Assembly (NCBI RefSeq): GCF_027924605.1
Contig: NZ_AP027042.1
Span: forward strand, 345,524 to 409,523
Reading direction: 5' to 3'
Length of the DNA: 64,000 nucleotides
Origin: Dyella sp. GSA-30
GTDB lineage: Bacteria; Pseudomonadota; Gammaproteobacteria; Xanthomonadales; Rhodanobacteraceae
Shown: positions 27,354-38,600 of the stretch, one piece after another
How positions within the stretch are numbered: position 1 is the first letter of the stretch
Layout: each line of letters starts with the position of its first letter
The notes under the pieces: model-generated
The model's input: only the letters and a program-made list of their open reading frames with translations
Told to the model about the DNA's origin: nothing
Databases searched by the model: none
Made by a program: the position numbers and the translations under genes

Positions 27354-28559
27354 ATGCCCAACCCGATCCCTTCCCTCGCCGTCACCGCCTTCACTGTCAC
27401 CTCGGCATTGGGACAAGGCCTGGAGGCGCATCGTGTTGCGCTTGGGGCAGGACGTAGCGGCCTGAAACCCAATGACTTCAGCAGCGAGCCGCTGGCCTGC
27501 TGGATCGGTCGGGTGGAGGGCATCGAGGCCACCGCCCTGCCCGAGCCATTGGCCGCCTGGGACTGTCGGAACAACCGACTTGCCTGGCTCGGCCTGAACC
27601 AGGACGACTTCACCGGCGCCGTACACGCCGCCCGGGAACGCTATGGCTCGGACCGGATCGCGCTGATCCTGGGCACCTCGACCGCCAGCATCGGCGCTAC
27701 CGAGGAGGCCTACCGCCGACTCGATGCCCAGGGGCGCATTCCGGCCGATCTGCGTCGGCGCGAGATACATGTCCCGCATTCGTTAACCGGCTTTGTCGCC
27801 GCGGTCCTGGAGCTCAACGGCCCTACCCTGACGGTATCGACAGCCTGCTCGTCCAGCGCCAAGGCGTTCGCTCATGCCGAACGCATGATCCGCCTTGGCC
27901 TGGTCGACGCGGCGGTCGTCGGTGGGGTGGACACGTTGTGCGACAGCACGCTGTTCGGCTTCAACGCGCTGGAACTGATTTCGCCCGAACCATGCAAGCC
28001 TTTCGACCGCGCTCGGCGCGGCATCTCCATCGGCGAAGCGGCAGGTTTTGCATTACTGGAGCGCAGCGAAGCGGCCTCCGATGCGCCACGGCTGCTCGGC
28101 TATGGCGAGTCCAGCGACGCCCACCACATGTCGTCACCGCATCCGCAAGGACTGGGTGCCGAACTGGCGATGCGTGACGCCCTCGCGCGTGCAGGACTGG
28201 AGCCCACCCAGGTCGACTACATCAATCTGCATGGCACCGCCTCGATGAAGAACGATGAAGTCGAGGCACAGCTGGTTACACGCAGCTTCCCATCGACGAC
28301 ACGCGCCAGCTCGACCAAGGCGCTGACCGGACACACCCTGGGTGCGGCCGGAATTGTCGAAGCGGCCATCGCCTTGCTGGCGATGGCCGACGGTGCCGTG
28401 CCAGGCAATGCCGGCTGCGACGAGCCCGACGTGCATTGCGGCCCACAGTGGGCGCTACGCAATGAAAGGCAGCGCATCGATGTCGCGCTGAGCAACTCGT
28501 TCGGCTTTGGCGGCAATAACATCTGCCTGGCATTTGCCCGTGCGGAGCGCGCGCCGTGA
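27354..28559 (+). CDS. 3-oxoacyl-ACP synthase (KS, FabF/aryl-polyene type)
   Basis: A 401-residue ketosynthase that extends an acyl-ACP chain with malonyl-ACP. The catalytic triad is complete: Cys165 in STACSSSA, His293 in LHGTASMKND, and His327 in KALTGHTLGAAG. VALSNSFGFGGNN ends the fold. The start at 27354 (MPNPIPSLAVTAF) is preferred; the 16 upstream residues from 27306 are poor coding. It overlaps the next gene by four bases (GTGA) and is the first gene of a KS-CLF-GT2 operon. The type resembles KS proteins of aryl polyene clusters, which is an inference. Confidence 0.88.
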   Translation: MPNPIPSLAVTAFTVTSALGQGLEAHRVALGAGRSGLKPNDFSSEPLACWIGRVEGIEATALPEPLAAWDCRNNRLAWLGLNQDDFTGAVHAARERYGSDRIALILGTSTASIGATEEAYRRLDAQGRIPADLRRREIHVPHSLTGFVAAVLELNGPTLTVSTACSSSAKAFAHAERMIRLGLVDAAVVGGVDTLCDSTLFGFNALELISPEPCKPFDRARRGISIGEAAGFALLERSEAASDAPRLLGYGESSDAHHMSSPHPQGLGAELAMRDALARAGLEPTQVDYINLHGTASMKNDEVEAQLVTRSFPSTTRASSTKALTGHTLGAAGIVEAAIALLAMADGAVPGNAGCDEPDVHCGPQWALRNERQRIDVALSNSFGFGGNNICLAFARAERAP

Positions 28560-29356
28560 GTGCGCTCCGCGTGCATGTCGATGGCGTAGGGCTTTGGGCC
28601 GCTCACTGGCCGCACTTCCACGCCTTGCGAGAACAACTCGCGGGGCAAACCGTTTCACCCGCCGAACGAACCCGGCCACCGGCTGAGCGTTTGCCAGCCA
28701 ACGAACGGCGACGCGCACCCGAAAGCGTACTGCTGGCGATCGAAGTCGCCGGACAGGCCATCGACATGAGTGGTGCCGACCAGACGCAACTGGCCTGCGT
28801 TTTTGCATCGGCACACGGCGACCACGTCATCACCGATTACATGTGCTCCACCCTTGCGCGGGCACCGACCGAACTTTCACCGACACGCTTCCATAATTCC
28901 GTGCACAACGCCCCGGTCGGTTACTGGACGATCGCTATCGGCTGCCATGCGCCCTCTACAGCGATCTGTGCAGGCCACACCAGCTTTGGTGCCGCGTTGC
29001 TGGAGGCGGCCACACAGGTGCAGGCCGACCAGCGTCCGGCATTACTTGTATGCAGCGACATTGCCGGCAGTGGTGCATTGAACGAACTTACCGGCTGCCG
29101 ACAGTCGTTTGGCTGCGCGCTGGTGCTGTCGCCGGAAAAAGGTAACCGCAGCGTCGCCAGTCTTCAGTTGCGCGTGACTGCCGGCGAAACGCCCGTCACG
29201 ACAAGCCCTTCGGCCACTCTGCCGGAGTGGTATACCGATAACGCGAGCGCGCGTGCCTTGCCGCTTCTGACGCTTTTGGCCAGGGATGGCGGCCGCGCCG
29301 CGCTGGCGTTGGCGCCTGCTATGCATTTGGACGTCCATACGGAGATTATCCAATGA
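28556..29356 (+). CDS. Ketosynthase-like chain-length factor
   Basis: A 266-residue protein of the short KS-like family that pairs with the KS in polyene and aryl polyene systems. It begins with GTG (MSALRVHVDGVGLW) over the preceding TGA. It keeps the thiolase-like core (FHNSVHNAPVGYWTIAIG and AICAGHTSFGAALLEAA). It lacks a KS active-site triad and is much shorter than a full KS, as expected for a partner that sets chain length. It overlaps the GT2 gene by four bases. Confidence 0.78.
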   Translation: MSALRVHVDGVGLWAAHWPHFHALREQLAGQTVSPAERTRPPAERLPANERRRAPESVLLAIEVAGQAIDMSGADQTQLACVFASAHGDHVITDYMCSTLARAPTELSPTRFHNSVHNAPVGYWTIAIGCHAPSTAICAGHTSFGAALLEAATQVQADQRPALLVCSDIAGSGALNELTGCRQSFGCALVLSPEKGNRSVASLQLRVTAGETPVTTSPSATLPEWYTDNASARALPLLTLLARDGGRAALALAPAMHLDVHTEIIQ

Positions 29357-30141
29357 ACGCTTCCGCTTCCCGTTGGTGCGTGCTGATTCCTTGCCTGAAT
29401 GAAGAAGCCGCTATCGCCCGGGTCATCAACTCCGTGCTGGCTCTCAATTTGTCAGTGATCGTAGTGGACGACGGCTCCACCGATCGCACGATCGAGATCG
29501 TGCAACAACTGCCCGTCACGCTGTTGCGCCACACCCAACGCATGGGCAAGGGCGAAGCGCTGCGCACGGGCTTCCGCGAGGCATTGCGCCAAGGTTTCGA
29601 GGCCGTCGTCACCATGGATGGCGACGGCCAGCACCTGGCCGCGGATATCCCGCGCATCGTGAGGGCAGCCCAACGCTACCCGAACCATATCGTGGTCGGC
29701 GCACGCATGCTCGACCGCGAGCAGCAGCCCAAAGGACGCCGGTTTGCCAATGCCTTTGCCGACTGGGGTATTTCGTGGGCCTGCGCGCAACCGGTTGCCG
29801 ACACGCAAAGCGGGCAGCGCTGGTATCCGCGCGCAGCGCTCGATCTCGTCGACCTGCCAGCGGAAAACTTTGTGTTCGAAGCGGCCATCCTGATCGCCGC
29901 TTCACGCCAGGAGCACCTGGGCGTCGTTTCCGTGCCGATCGCCTCGCGTTACGAAGGCGAGTTTCGACTCAGCCATTTCAGCCCGGTGCGCGACGTTACG
30001 CGCATCACGGTCTATACGGTGAAGCAGATACTTCACTACGGTGGCGTTCGCCGTGCCTACCGGCGCTCGCGCGAGACCCCGGTGATCGTGGGCGACGTGC
30101 CCAATGCGGTCTTTGGCAACGCTAAGGCTGCGGGTGGATAA
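29353..30141 (+). CDS. Family 2 glycosyltransferase (DPM1/GT2-like)
   Basis: A 262-residue cytoplasmic GT-A enzyme. VVDDGSTDRTIE and the MDGDGQH (DXD-type) motif bind the nucleotide sugar. AQRMGKGEALRTGFREAL-like sequence and the EGEFRLSHFSPVRDV region complete the GT2 fold, and no membrane helix is evident. It probably glycosylates a lipid carrier or product of this cluster. It ends the plus-strand operon, and its last 20 bases overlap the end of the convergent dehydratase gene. Confidence 0.85.
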   Translation: MNASASRWCVLIPCLNEEAAIARVINSVLALNLSVIVVDDGSTDRTIEIVQQLPVTLLRHTQRMGKGEALRTGFREALRQGFEAVVTMDGDGQHLAADIPRIVRAAQRYPNHIVVGARMLDREQQPKGRRFANAFADWGISWACAQPVADTQSGQRWYPRAALDLVDLPAENFVFEAAILIAASRQEHLGVVSVPIASRYEGEFRLSHFSPVRDVTRITVYTVKQILHYGGVRRAYRRSRETPVIVGDVPNAVFGNAKAAGG

Positions 30142-30568
30142 TCGCGACGCGACCGCTGGCCAGCTGTGCGCCGGCATGCTCGATAGAAAAACTGTATTGG
30201 GCGCCGCTTTCATCGGCGTATAGGCATTGCGCGGCGATATCCAGCATGCCGCCCAGCTCATCCAGGGTTTCGACGTTAAGCACAAACTCGCGCAGACTCA
30301 CCAGACGCCCTGGCTTGACCGTTTCGATGCCACGCAAGCGCGCCAGCAGCGCACCGTGCACGGCTGTCGCCTGCGCACCATACTCAGCCAGATGCACCGC
30401 ATGCAGCCCATGGATACCGCGCAGCGGATGATCTGCGTGCAGGTGACTGCTGCTGACTGCATGGATCGTGCTGTCGTCGAAGTGGCGCACCGCATCAAGC
30501 AGGCACATGCTGCCGGTATGCGGGATCAAATGTGCCCAATCGCTTTTCGCCAGGTCAGGCATCGGCAT
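30122..30568 (-). CDS. Hotdog 3-hydroxyacyl-ACP dehydratase (ApeP-like)
   Basis: A 148-residue protein. LIPHTGSMCLLDAVRHFD carries the catalytic His of this hotdog group and HADHPLRGIHGLHAVHLAEYGAQA follows, as in the ApeP/FabZ-like dehydratases of aryl polyene clusters. It should remove water from 3-hydroxyacyl-ACP intermediates to make double bonds. Its start overlaps the preceding acyltransferase stop by 14 bases, so it is the last gene of the minus-strand operon. An alternative ATG lies two codons downstream. Confidence 0.78.
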   Translation of the reverse strand: MPMPDLAKSDWAHLIPHTGSMCLLDAVRHFDDSTIHAVSSSHLHADHPLRGIHGLHAVHLAEYGAQATAVHGALLARLRGIETVKPGRLVSLREFVLNVETLDELGGMLDIAAQCLYADESGAQYSFSIEHAGAQLASGRVAIIHPQP

Positions 30569-31505
30569 GTTCCGGGCGAGCGACCGAGATCATGGGCTCG
30601 TCGGCCACATCGTTTTGCCAGAAGTCGTGGAAGTTGAACCAGTTGTACGGCTCGGTCAACGCATAGTGTTCCAGCCGTGCGGCATAGCGAGCCATGAACG
30701 AGTCCAGTGCCTGTCCACGGCGGTCGCGCGGAATGTCGACGACATCGGCAAACTGCTCGAAGATCAGCTTGTAACGATTGCCGCCCTCATAGATCCCGAA
30801 ACAAAGCACGACCGGCACTTTCAGCGTATGCGCCAGCAGCCAGGGGCCGATCGGAAAACCTGCCAGCTCACCCATGAAAGGGATGCGTCGCAACGTTTCG
30901 TTTTCACGCCCCCGGTCGGCCAACAAGGCCACCAGCGCTCCATCCCGGCAAGCCTCAGACGCAGCCAGTGTCACGGACGTACCGCCACGTGACGCGTCGA
31001 TGACGCAGGCGCCGACCTGTGGCGCCAACTCTTCGAGCAGTTGCGTCATCTCCGGCGTCTTCTGCTTGTCGAGTACGACTCGCAGGGACAGACCGGGACG
31101 ACGGGAGCTCAATGCGCGCAAGGCCTCGAAGCTCCCCTGATGCGAACCGATCAGAAGCACACCCCGCCCCTGGTCGATGTAGCTCTCCAACATGGAAACA
31201 CCTTCGACCCGGATGTCGAACTCACGTTCGCCACGAGCAAGGAAAAAAATCCGGTCCAGCTGCGTAGCGCCGTAGTAACGCATGTGCCTGAACACTTCGG
31301 CAAACGTGGCCCGACGCTTGAATACCCGTGCCAGAAAATCGCGTGACGCCCGGCGTTCGGGGCCGCGGCGAAGCATGAAATAAAATGTAATCGGCCAGAG
31401 CAGCGCATGCACAAACGCTCGCCCACCGTGCAGTGCAACTGTGCGAATCAGCTTAAGGGCGGCCCTGCTACCGCCTTCAGGCCGGCTCTGCCAATGTTCG
31501 GTCAT
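30555..31505 (-). CDS. LpxL/HtrB-type acyltransferase
   Basis: A 316-residue inner-membrane acyltransferase with one hydrophobic helix near residues 27-44 (VHALLWPITFYFML). The catalytic HX4E motif is HQGSFE in LLIGSHQGSFEALRAL, and the LLADRGRENETL and IPFMGELAGFPIGPW motifs are typical of LpxL/HtrB relatives. In aryl polyene clusters such a gene attaches the polyene to a lipid or glycan. Whether this one uses the KS product is inferred from position. It overlaps the small hotdog gene by four bases. Confidence 0.83.
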   Translation of the reverse strand: MTEHWQSRPEGGSRAALKLIRTVALHGGRAFVHALLWPITFYFMLRRGPERRASRDFLARVFKRRATFAEVFRHMRYYGATQLDRIFFLARGEREFDIRVEGVSMLESYIDQGRGVLLIGSHQGSFEALRALSSRRPGLSLRVVLDKQKTPEMTQLLEELAPQVGACVIDASRGGTSVTLAASEACRDGALVALLADRGRENETLRRIPFMGELAGFPIGPWLLAHTLKVPVVLCFGIYEGGNRYKLIFEQFADVVDIPRDRRGQALDSFMARYAARLEHYALTEPYNWFNFHDFWQNDVADEPMISVARPEHADA

Positions 31506-31804
31506 GCCACACCCTCGATAAGGCCACGTACGAGCGCCTGATCATCCAGGGTAACCACGAAACGAAACCGGGACGCGCCGCTTTCGCTAAGCGTCAACTC
31601 AGCTTGCTGGCTGGGCAACAAGGGCGCAACGAATTTGGCCTCGACCACTCGGGCAATGCGCATGCCGCGCCAGCTCTTCAATTCTTCGGCAACGCGTTCA
31701 AGAATGATCACGCCAGGCACAATCGGATGACCAGGAAAGTGCCCCGGCAAGCTCGGATGATCTTCGCCGACATGCAATGCTGCGCTATGGCTGACTGAAT
31801 TCAT
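31502..31804 (-). CDS. Small hotdog dehydratase (FabZ/ApeI-like)
   Basis: A 100-residue hotdog domain with the FabZ-like motif HFPGHPIVPGVIILERVAEE, carrying the His that acts in dehydration. It is shorter than FabZ (about 150) and lacks the first helix part, as ApeI-like proteins do. The start MNSVSHSAALHVGED lies 23 bases after the ACP gene. It is the second of the cluster's two stand-alone dehydratases. Confidence 0.8.
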   Translation of the reverse strand: MNSVSHSAALHVGEDHPSLPGHFPGHPIVPGVIILERVAEELKSWRGMRIARVVEAKFVAPLLPSQQAELTLSESGASRFRFVVTLDDQALVRGLIEGVA

Positions 31805-31827
31805 GGCCTCACCGCCTCAGCGACTCG

Positions 31828-32097
31828 TCACGCGGTCCGATGCTGCTCGATATAATCGGACAAGTTGCGCAAGCTGGAGAAAATTCGGCCATTGTCCGGA
31901 TTGTCCGAACGCAACTGAAACCCATAGCGCTTGGATACGGCCAGCGCTATTTCGAGCGCATCGATCGAGTCGAGCCCCAAATGGCCGCTGAACAGCGGAG
32001 CGTCCAGCTCGATCTGTTCAGGCGCCACCGACTCCAGGTTCAGGGCGTTGACGATCAAGGCGGCCAACTCATGCTGCGTCACATTTTGTCCGGTCAT
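31828..32097 (-). CDS. Acyl carrier protein (polyene type)
   Basis: An 89-residue carrier protein. Ser44 in LGLDSIDALEIAL is the phosphopantetheine site. The acidic helix II and the C-terminal IFSSLRNLSDYIEQH are typical. It leads the minus-strand operon and would carry chains for the adjacent KS and dehydratases. Activation may depend on the PPTase domain fused to the second megasynthase. Confidence 0.9.
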   Translation of the reverse strand: MTGQNVTQHELAALIVNALNLESVAPEQIELDAPLFSGHLGLDSIDALEIALAVSKRYGFQLRSDNPDNGRIFSSLRNLSDYIEQHRTA

Positions 32098-32621
32098 AGG
32101 TTACGCACCAAAGTCTGTTTTCCCCAGTCAAATTGACCGCCAAGTATATCGTGTCAACCGCCGCCGCAGGCGCGGGATGCGTAGGCATTATCCGCTGGGC
32201 AGGCTGAACCGTGGTAGGAAATTCGGCCACGGCAAACAGCTTGTGTTTAACCATGGCTATGGCGCTTTTCGCAGTACATGGTGAATGCGGTGCATACAAA
32301 AAGCACACGCCTTCTTGCTGTGGTTTTGCTCTTTTCTGCCGCCTTTCGAAAGCCATCCCCGGCAGGGCAAACTCCTTCCCACCCTTCCGCCAATGATTCG
32401 ATCGCCTGGATGGGAGGCCTCCTCAACGACTGCCGAAGCACATCCGTGCCAACAGCGTTCGAGCGCCTTGCGCCTGCATCATGCCGCTTTCTCATACACA
32501 ACAAACGAAAATATCCGCCAATTCAGCCGAGCCCGACACCTCCCTCGGCGCTAGTCCGCTACGCCCCATTTCCCGCACCGCTTAATGTGCTTTTCTACCC
32601 GCGGCATCAAGAAATGGAATC
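32098..32621. promoter_or_regulatory. 524-bp divergent regulatory gap of the cluster
   Basis: It separates the ACP-led minus operon from the megasynthase plus operon, so it must carry both promoters. It contains the 11-bp palindrome GTCAAATTGAC (32127-32137) and a minus-strand TTGACA at 32152-32157. No clear -10 pairs were found. A 115-codon plus-strand frame (32278-32625) whose TGA overlaps the megasynthase ATG shows no coding character. Confidence 0.5.
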
Positions 32622-35600
32622 ATGAGCACGGAAAACCGCTTTCAAGGACGAAGCGACATCGTTATCGGACTGACTCCGCTTGAGCAGCCCGACACTAATC
32701 TGACGTTGGCAATCTGCCGCACGGGCGCGATCGGCGTACTGGACCTGGGCACCGACCCCGCTGTCGCGGAAAAGGCCTTGATCGAACTACGTGACAACGC
32801 GACATCTGCCTTTGGCATACGCATCGGTAGAAACTTCCCACCAGCTGCCTATGACAGCCTGCTCGACACGCTGCCGCCAGATACGCTGGTTTTATTATCG
32901 GCAGATGCAGACACGGGCGTAAACATAGCCCGAAGTCGTAACCTTGCATTCGCGTGCGAAGTACGCGGTCTGCAGGAAGCGTTGAATGCGCAAGGTAGCG
33001 GCGCCATCGCGCTGATCGCACGCGGCGACGAATCCGGTGGCTGCAGTAGTCAATTGTCGACTTTTATCCTGCTGCAAACACTCGTTTCCAACGCAGACAT
33101 CCACCTTCCAATCTGGGCGTGCGGCGGCATCGGTCTGCGCACGGCGGCAGCGGCCCTTGTGGCTGGTGCGGCGGGTGTCGTTCTGGACATCCAGCTCGCA
33201 TTGCTCGAAGAGAGCCATGTCCCGCTCACTACCCGGCATTTGCTGGATCGCATCGATGGTGCGGAAACCACTCGCGAAGGTGAGTATCGGCTCATCAGGC
33301 CAAAGCGATCGACGTCCGGCACCTCCCTGATCGCCGGGCAAGACGCATATCTGGCAAGAATATTCGCGAGGCGTTTCGGCAACGTTCCACGAACGTTCGC
33401 CGCCTTCAGGAATATCAGGAGGCAGCTGCAGCTCGCCGAGCCGGGCAGGCCTTCCGGATTGTGCGAAACCCTTGGGACGCGGATTCCCGTTCTACAGGGC
33501 CCAATGACTCGAGTTAGCGATCAAGCCGCGTTCGCCTCGTCGGTCGCCGCAGCGGGAGCACTGCCTTTCGTCGCATTAGCCCTGCTGGACGGACCGGCGT
33601 CGCTCGAATTGTTGCGTCAGTGCCAGCAGCAGTTGGGCGATCAGCCATGGGGCGTGGGCATACTCGGTTTTGCCGACGAGGCGATACGCCAGGCTCAGTT
33701 GGACGCCATCGTACAGATTCGCCCCTCGCACGCCATTATTGCCGGCGGCAGGCCGGCACAAGCGCTCGCACTGGAGGCGCTTGGCATTACCACGTTCGTG
33801 CACGTTCCTTCCCCCGGTCTCCTTACCCAATTTCTCGACGCCGGCGTACGGCGATTCATCTTCGAAGGCGCCGAATGTGGCGGACATATCGGGCCTCGCA
33901 ACAGTTTCCCGTTGTGGGAGTCGCAGCTCGACATCGTCGAGTCCCAACTTGCGCAAGAGCAAGGCAAGATCTCTGCGCCGATCGAACTGGTATTTGCGGG
34001 CGGGATCCACGACGCCGCTTCCGCATCAGCGGTGATGGCCATGACCGCCGGCATGGCAAACCAGCTCATACGCACCGGCATTCTCATGGGCACGGCATAT
34101 CTTTTCACCGAGGAAGCCGTTCGCCATGGCGCGATTGGACAGCTATTTCAACAGCAGTTGCTGCTGGCGACAGGGACGCGACTGCTCGAAACCGCACCAG
34201 GACACGCTACGCGTTGTCTTTCGACCCCCTTTGTGGATGAATTTCAACGCTGCAAAAACACATGGCTCAAAGAAGGCAAGAACGAGCGCGACATCTGGAG
34301 CGCACTGGAGCAGCTCAATCTTGGACGCCTACGTCTGGCTAGTAAGGGGCTTCGACGTGAAGGAGGCTCATTGAAGCAGGCCGATGACGCTGCCCAACTC
34401 AGTGACGGCATGTTTATGGCAGGTGACATATCGCTGCTGCGAAGCAAAACCTCGACTCTTCACCAGCTTCACGAAGAAGTCACACGTCGCGCCACCGAAT
34501 GGTTTTCGCAAAACATCGAACGCATGCGAGAGCCGGCGGTCGAGCATGCATCCGCCCCTGAGCCTTATAGGGTCGCCATTGTCGGCATCGCCTGCGCATT
34601 CGCGGGGAGCGAGAATGTAGGCGCGTTCTGGCAACGAATCATTGACGCGTCGCCCTCGTTCACCGATATACCTTCGTCGCGCTGGAACGCCGATCGCTAC
34701 CATGGCAATCATGCCATATCGAGCGATCGCGTCGCCTCCAGGCGTGGCGCCTTCATCGATCCTGTTGAATTCGATGCGCTCAGCTATGGCATCCCGCCAG
34801 CCTCGATGGCAACGATCGAACCCATACAGCTCCTGAGCCTGGAAATGGCGCAGCGTGCGCTTGCCCATGCCGGCTATGGAAAAGGTGGCTTCGACCGGTC
34901 GCGCACCGCCGTGATATTCGGTGCCGAAGCCGGCAGCGAACTACGTGATGCACTCACACTGCGCGCGGTACTTCCCACCTATATCGACAGCGTGCCCGAC
35001 CTTCTGCAGGAACAGTTGCCTCGATTCACCGAGGACACTTTCCCCGGAATGCTGTCAAACGTCATTGCAGGCCGGATCGCCAGCAGGTTGGATCTGGGTG
35101 GCGGGAACTTCACTGTGGATGCTGCCTGCGCCTCGTCGCTCGCCGCTCTCGACATGGCCTGCAAGGAACTGCGCCTCGGACATAGTGACATGGTCCTGTG
35201 CGGCGGCGCGGATCTTCATAACGGCATCAGCGATTACATGATGTTCAATTCGGCTGGCGCGCTCTCGCCCAGCGGCCGCTCCCTGCCTTTCGACGCCCAT
35301 AGCGATGGCATCGTGCTCGGGGAAGGTATCGCCTGTCTCGTACTCAAGCGTGTAGAGGACGCTCAACGTGACGGTGACCGCATATACAGCGTCATTGAAG
35401 CGATTGGGTCGGCCAGCGATGGCAGAGGCAAAGGACTGACCGCTCCGCGGCCGGAAGGGCAACAAGCGGCACTACGTCGCGCCTATGCCCAGGCACAACG
35501 CAGCCCCGCTGAAGTCGGCCTTGTCGAAGCCCATGGCACCGGCACCGCCGTAGGTGATCGCACTGAATTGTCTTCACTATCACGGGTGCTCGATGACGCT

Positions 35601-38600
35601 TCCGCGGCGCCCGGTCACTGCGTACTCGGCTCGGTCAAATCCCTCATTGGGCACACCAAATGCGCAGCCGGCCTCGCTGGCATCATCAAGGCTTCACTGG
35701 CACTGCACACCGGCATCCGGCCACCAACGACTCATATCACCACCCCTAGCGCCGCATGGCCAAGTGAAGGTGCTCTACGTCTTCAAACTGTAGCGCAGCC
35801 GTGGCTGACCGGCGGCAAACAACGCGTTGCCGGCGTCAGTGCCTTTGGGTTCGGCGGCACGAACTTCCACACCGTGCTATCTAACGACGCTGTGATGGAC
35901 GTCGACCCCTCGCTTGCGCATAGGCCATGCGAACTCATCCTGATCCGTGGCGCCTCACGGAACACGGCCAACAGCGTGATCGACCGATTGCTGGAGATGT
36001 TTGCAACGCAAGCACCGCTACCGGCGCTACACCAGGTCACCTCCGATGTGTTCGCTCAATCGGATCAATCTCAACCCGCACACTTTGCTTTCGTTGCAAG
36101 AGACATCCAGCACTTCACCTCACTATTGCGATCGGCGCGGGAAGGCCTTCCCATTGCCGGTGAGCTCTACATCCGCAATGAGAACGAGGCAGCGCCAGAA
36201 AAACTGGCATTCCTGTTTCCCGGCCAAGGTAGCCAGCGCCCCAATATGTTGCGCGAGCTGCCGACATTCATCCCCGGTCTTCGCAGATACCTGGCATCTG
36301 AGCCCGACATCGCAGATGCCTGGTTCACAGGCCACCCCTTCGATGACGATGCTCGGGCCAGACAGATCAACAGGCTCAAGGACACACGTGTAGCACAACC
36401 TGCGCTTGGCATCGCATCAATGATGGCAGCCAGAGCGCTTGAGGGGCTTGGCGTAACGCCCGATATGGCTGCCGGTCACTCCTACGGTGAGCTGGTGGCA
36501 TTCTGGTCTGCGGGCGCCATCGACGAACACACCCTGCTCACCCTCAGCAAGCAACGTGCCCAATGCATCCATGACGCCATAGAAAGCGACCCGGGTGCCA
36601 TGGCCGCCGTCGCTGCCTCCCCGGCAATCATCCTGCCGCTGCTTGCTGTGAGCGAAGCCACGTCAGATATCGTTTGCGCCAATCACAACGCCCCTGATCA
36701 GACGGTGATATCAGGGCCGACAACGGCCATCTCGGCTGCATGTGCGCTACTCAAAGCACAGGGCGTCGGCGTCAGGCCCCTTGCCGTTGCCTGTGCATTC
36801 CACAGTCCGATCGTCGCGAGCGCGAGTGCACCGTTTCGCGACCTCCTCGCCAAAGTTGCGTTCTCGCCGCTGCGTCACCAAGTCTGGTCGAATCGCCTCG
36901 CGACGCCCCATGCCATGGATGCATCCACGGCCGGGCAAGAGCTGGCTGCGCAAATTGCGCATCCCGTTCGCTTCGTGGACCAGATCCTTGCCATGCATGA
37001 CGCTGGCGCACGGACCTTCATCGAAGTAGGCCCCGGAAATGTGCTTTGCGGCCTCACCCGCGCGATCCTCGGAGGTCGCAAATATCGTGCGTTGTCCATT
37101 GATCCGCATGGCGACGGAACACTGGCCGGCCTGCTGCAAACCGTGGCCGCGTTGGCCGTGGCTGGCGTTGCCATCAACGAAAGCTGGTTGCTTCAGGGCA
37201 GGACCTGTTCGCGGACACCTGAACGCGCTGGGTGTGACGCAAAATGGTTAGTCGATGGACATTTTGTTCGTACAGCCGACGGTATGCCGCTAGCCGGAGG
37301 GCTCAAGCCTACGGCCCCCATTCCAAGCCTGTGTTCCCCGGCGTCGCCGCGCACACAAGAGCTCTCGACAGATGTAGCGCTCATCGAGCAATTCATCCAA
37401 AGCACGAGCGATGCGATTGCATCGCAACGCGACGTGCTGCTTCAGCATCTTGGGAGCCGCCCCGAGGCCCCCAGGTCGGCGACGATCGACCAACCGATCG
37501 AGGCGGCGAGCGCAGGCCTGGCGCATGCGAAAAATACTCCCGAGAACGCTCTCGCAAAGCCCGTTCGAGCGGACACGTCCACGGATTCAATAGCAGAGAT
37601 GATCACGCGCATCATCGCGGAGCGCACCGGCTATCCCACCGATGTTCTGACCAATGATCTCGATCTAGAAAGCGATCTCAGTATTGACTCGATAAAACGA
37701 GCGGAAATCGTCGGCCATGTTCTTCAGTCGCTCAAAGGCAGAGGAATGGCACAAGCAAATGACGTACATGTTGCCGATGCACTCGCTCAGGCGCGAACGA
37801 TATCGGCAATGTGCGAAATAATTGCCATCGGTGATGATGCAAATACGATATCAATAGAAGAGCCTGTCGACATATCGCAGGCTGATGTACTCGAAACCGT
37901 CATTCAAGCCATCTGCGAAAGAACCGGTTACCCCTCTCATGCAGTGACCGCCGATCTTGATATCGAATCGGACCTCAGTATCGATTCCATCAAGCGAGCG
38001 GAAATCGCAGGCCATCTCGCCCAGGCATTTTCGATCACAACCGATACCGCGCGAGTCGATGCACTGACCGCTGCGCGCACACCATCGGCCATGGCTTCGG
38101 TACTCCAGCAAGGCGCGACACCGCAGCACACAGCAACAGATAAGACAGGCGCCTCGACTTTAGAAGGCATAGCACCAACCAGACTGATCGAGCGACTCGA
38201 GGCGATACCGGCGCTCGCTTCGGATGGTCGCCTTCACTGGCGCAATATGTATGTCGTATCGTCGCCTACCACTCTTCTGGAGGCCATTGCGCGCAGGACC
38301 AATGACGCAACGGTCTGCCTGGTACCGAACCCGCTCGCCACCGTCACGGCTGCGCATACCGCTGACTGGATCATCGATACAGGCTCACTTGCTCCGTCGG
38401 AATTCCCCGCACAATACGATACCTGGAAAGGGTATCTTGCCGCCGAGCCTCGGCGGCTGATAGCCATCTGTCGTAGTGACGATGCCGTACTTTGCGCCAG
38501 CCTTCGTGGATTTTTCCGCTGCGCCGCCAGGGAGTATCCCTCAACAACTATTCGTCTCGTCGAACTCGATGCCCAGGCTTCAGACGACTACGCAGCTAGC

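Noticed and set aside
30555..31505. LpxL-like gene as the housekeeping lipid A acyltransferase
   Set aside because: It is embedded by overlaps in the polyene-type operon, so a cluster-specific role is more likely.
32278..32625. 115-codon frame ending in an ATGA overlap with the first megasynthase
   Set aside because: The overlap and a hydrophobic start are tempting, but the rest is Pro/Ser-rich with rare codons, there is no good ribosome site, and it resembles no family. Kept only as a regulatory gap.
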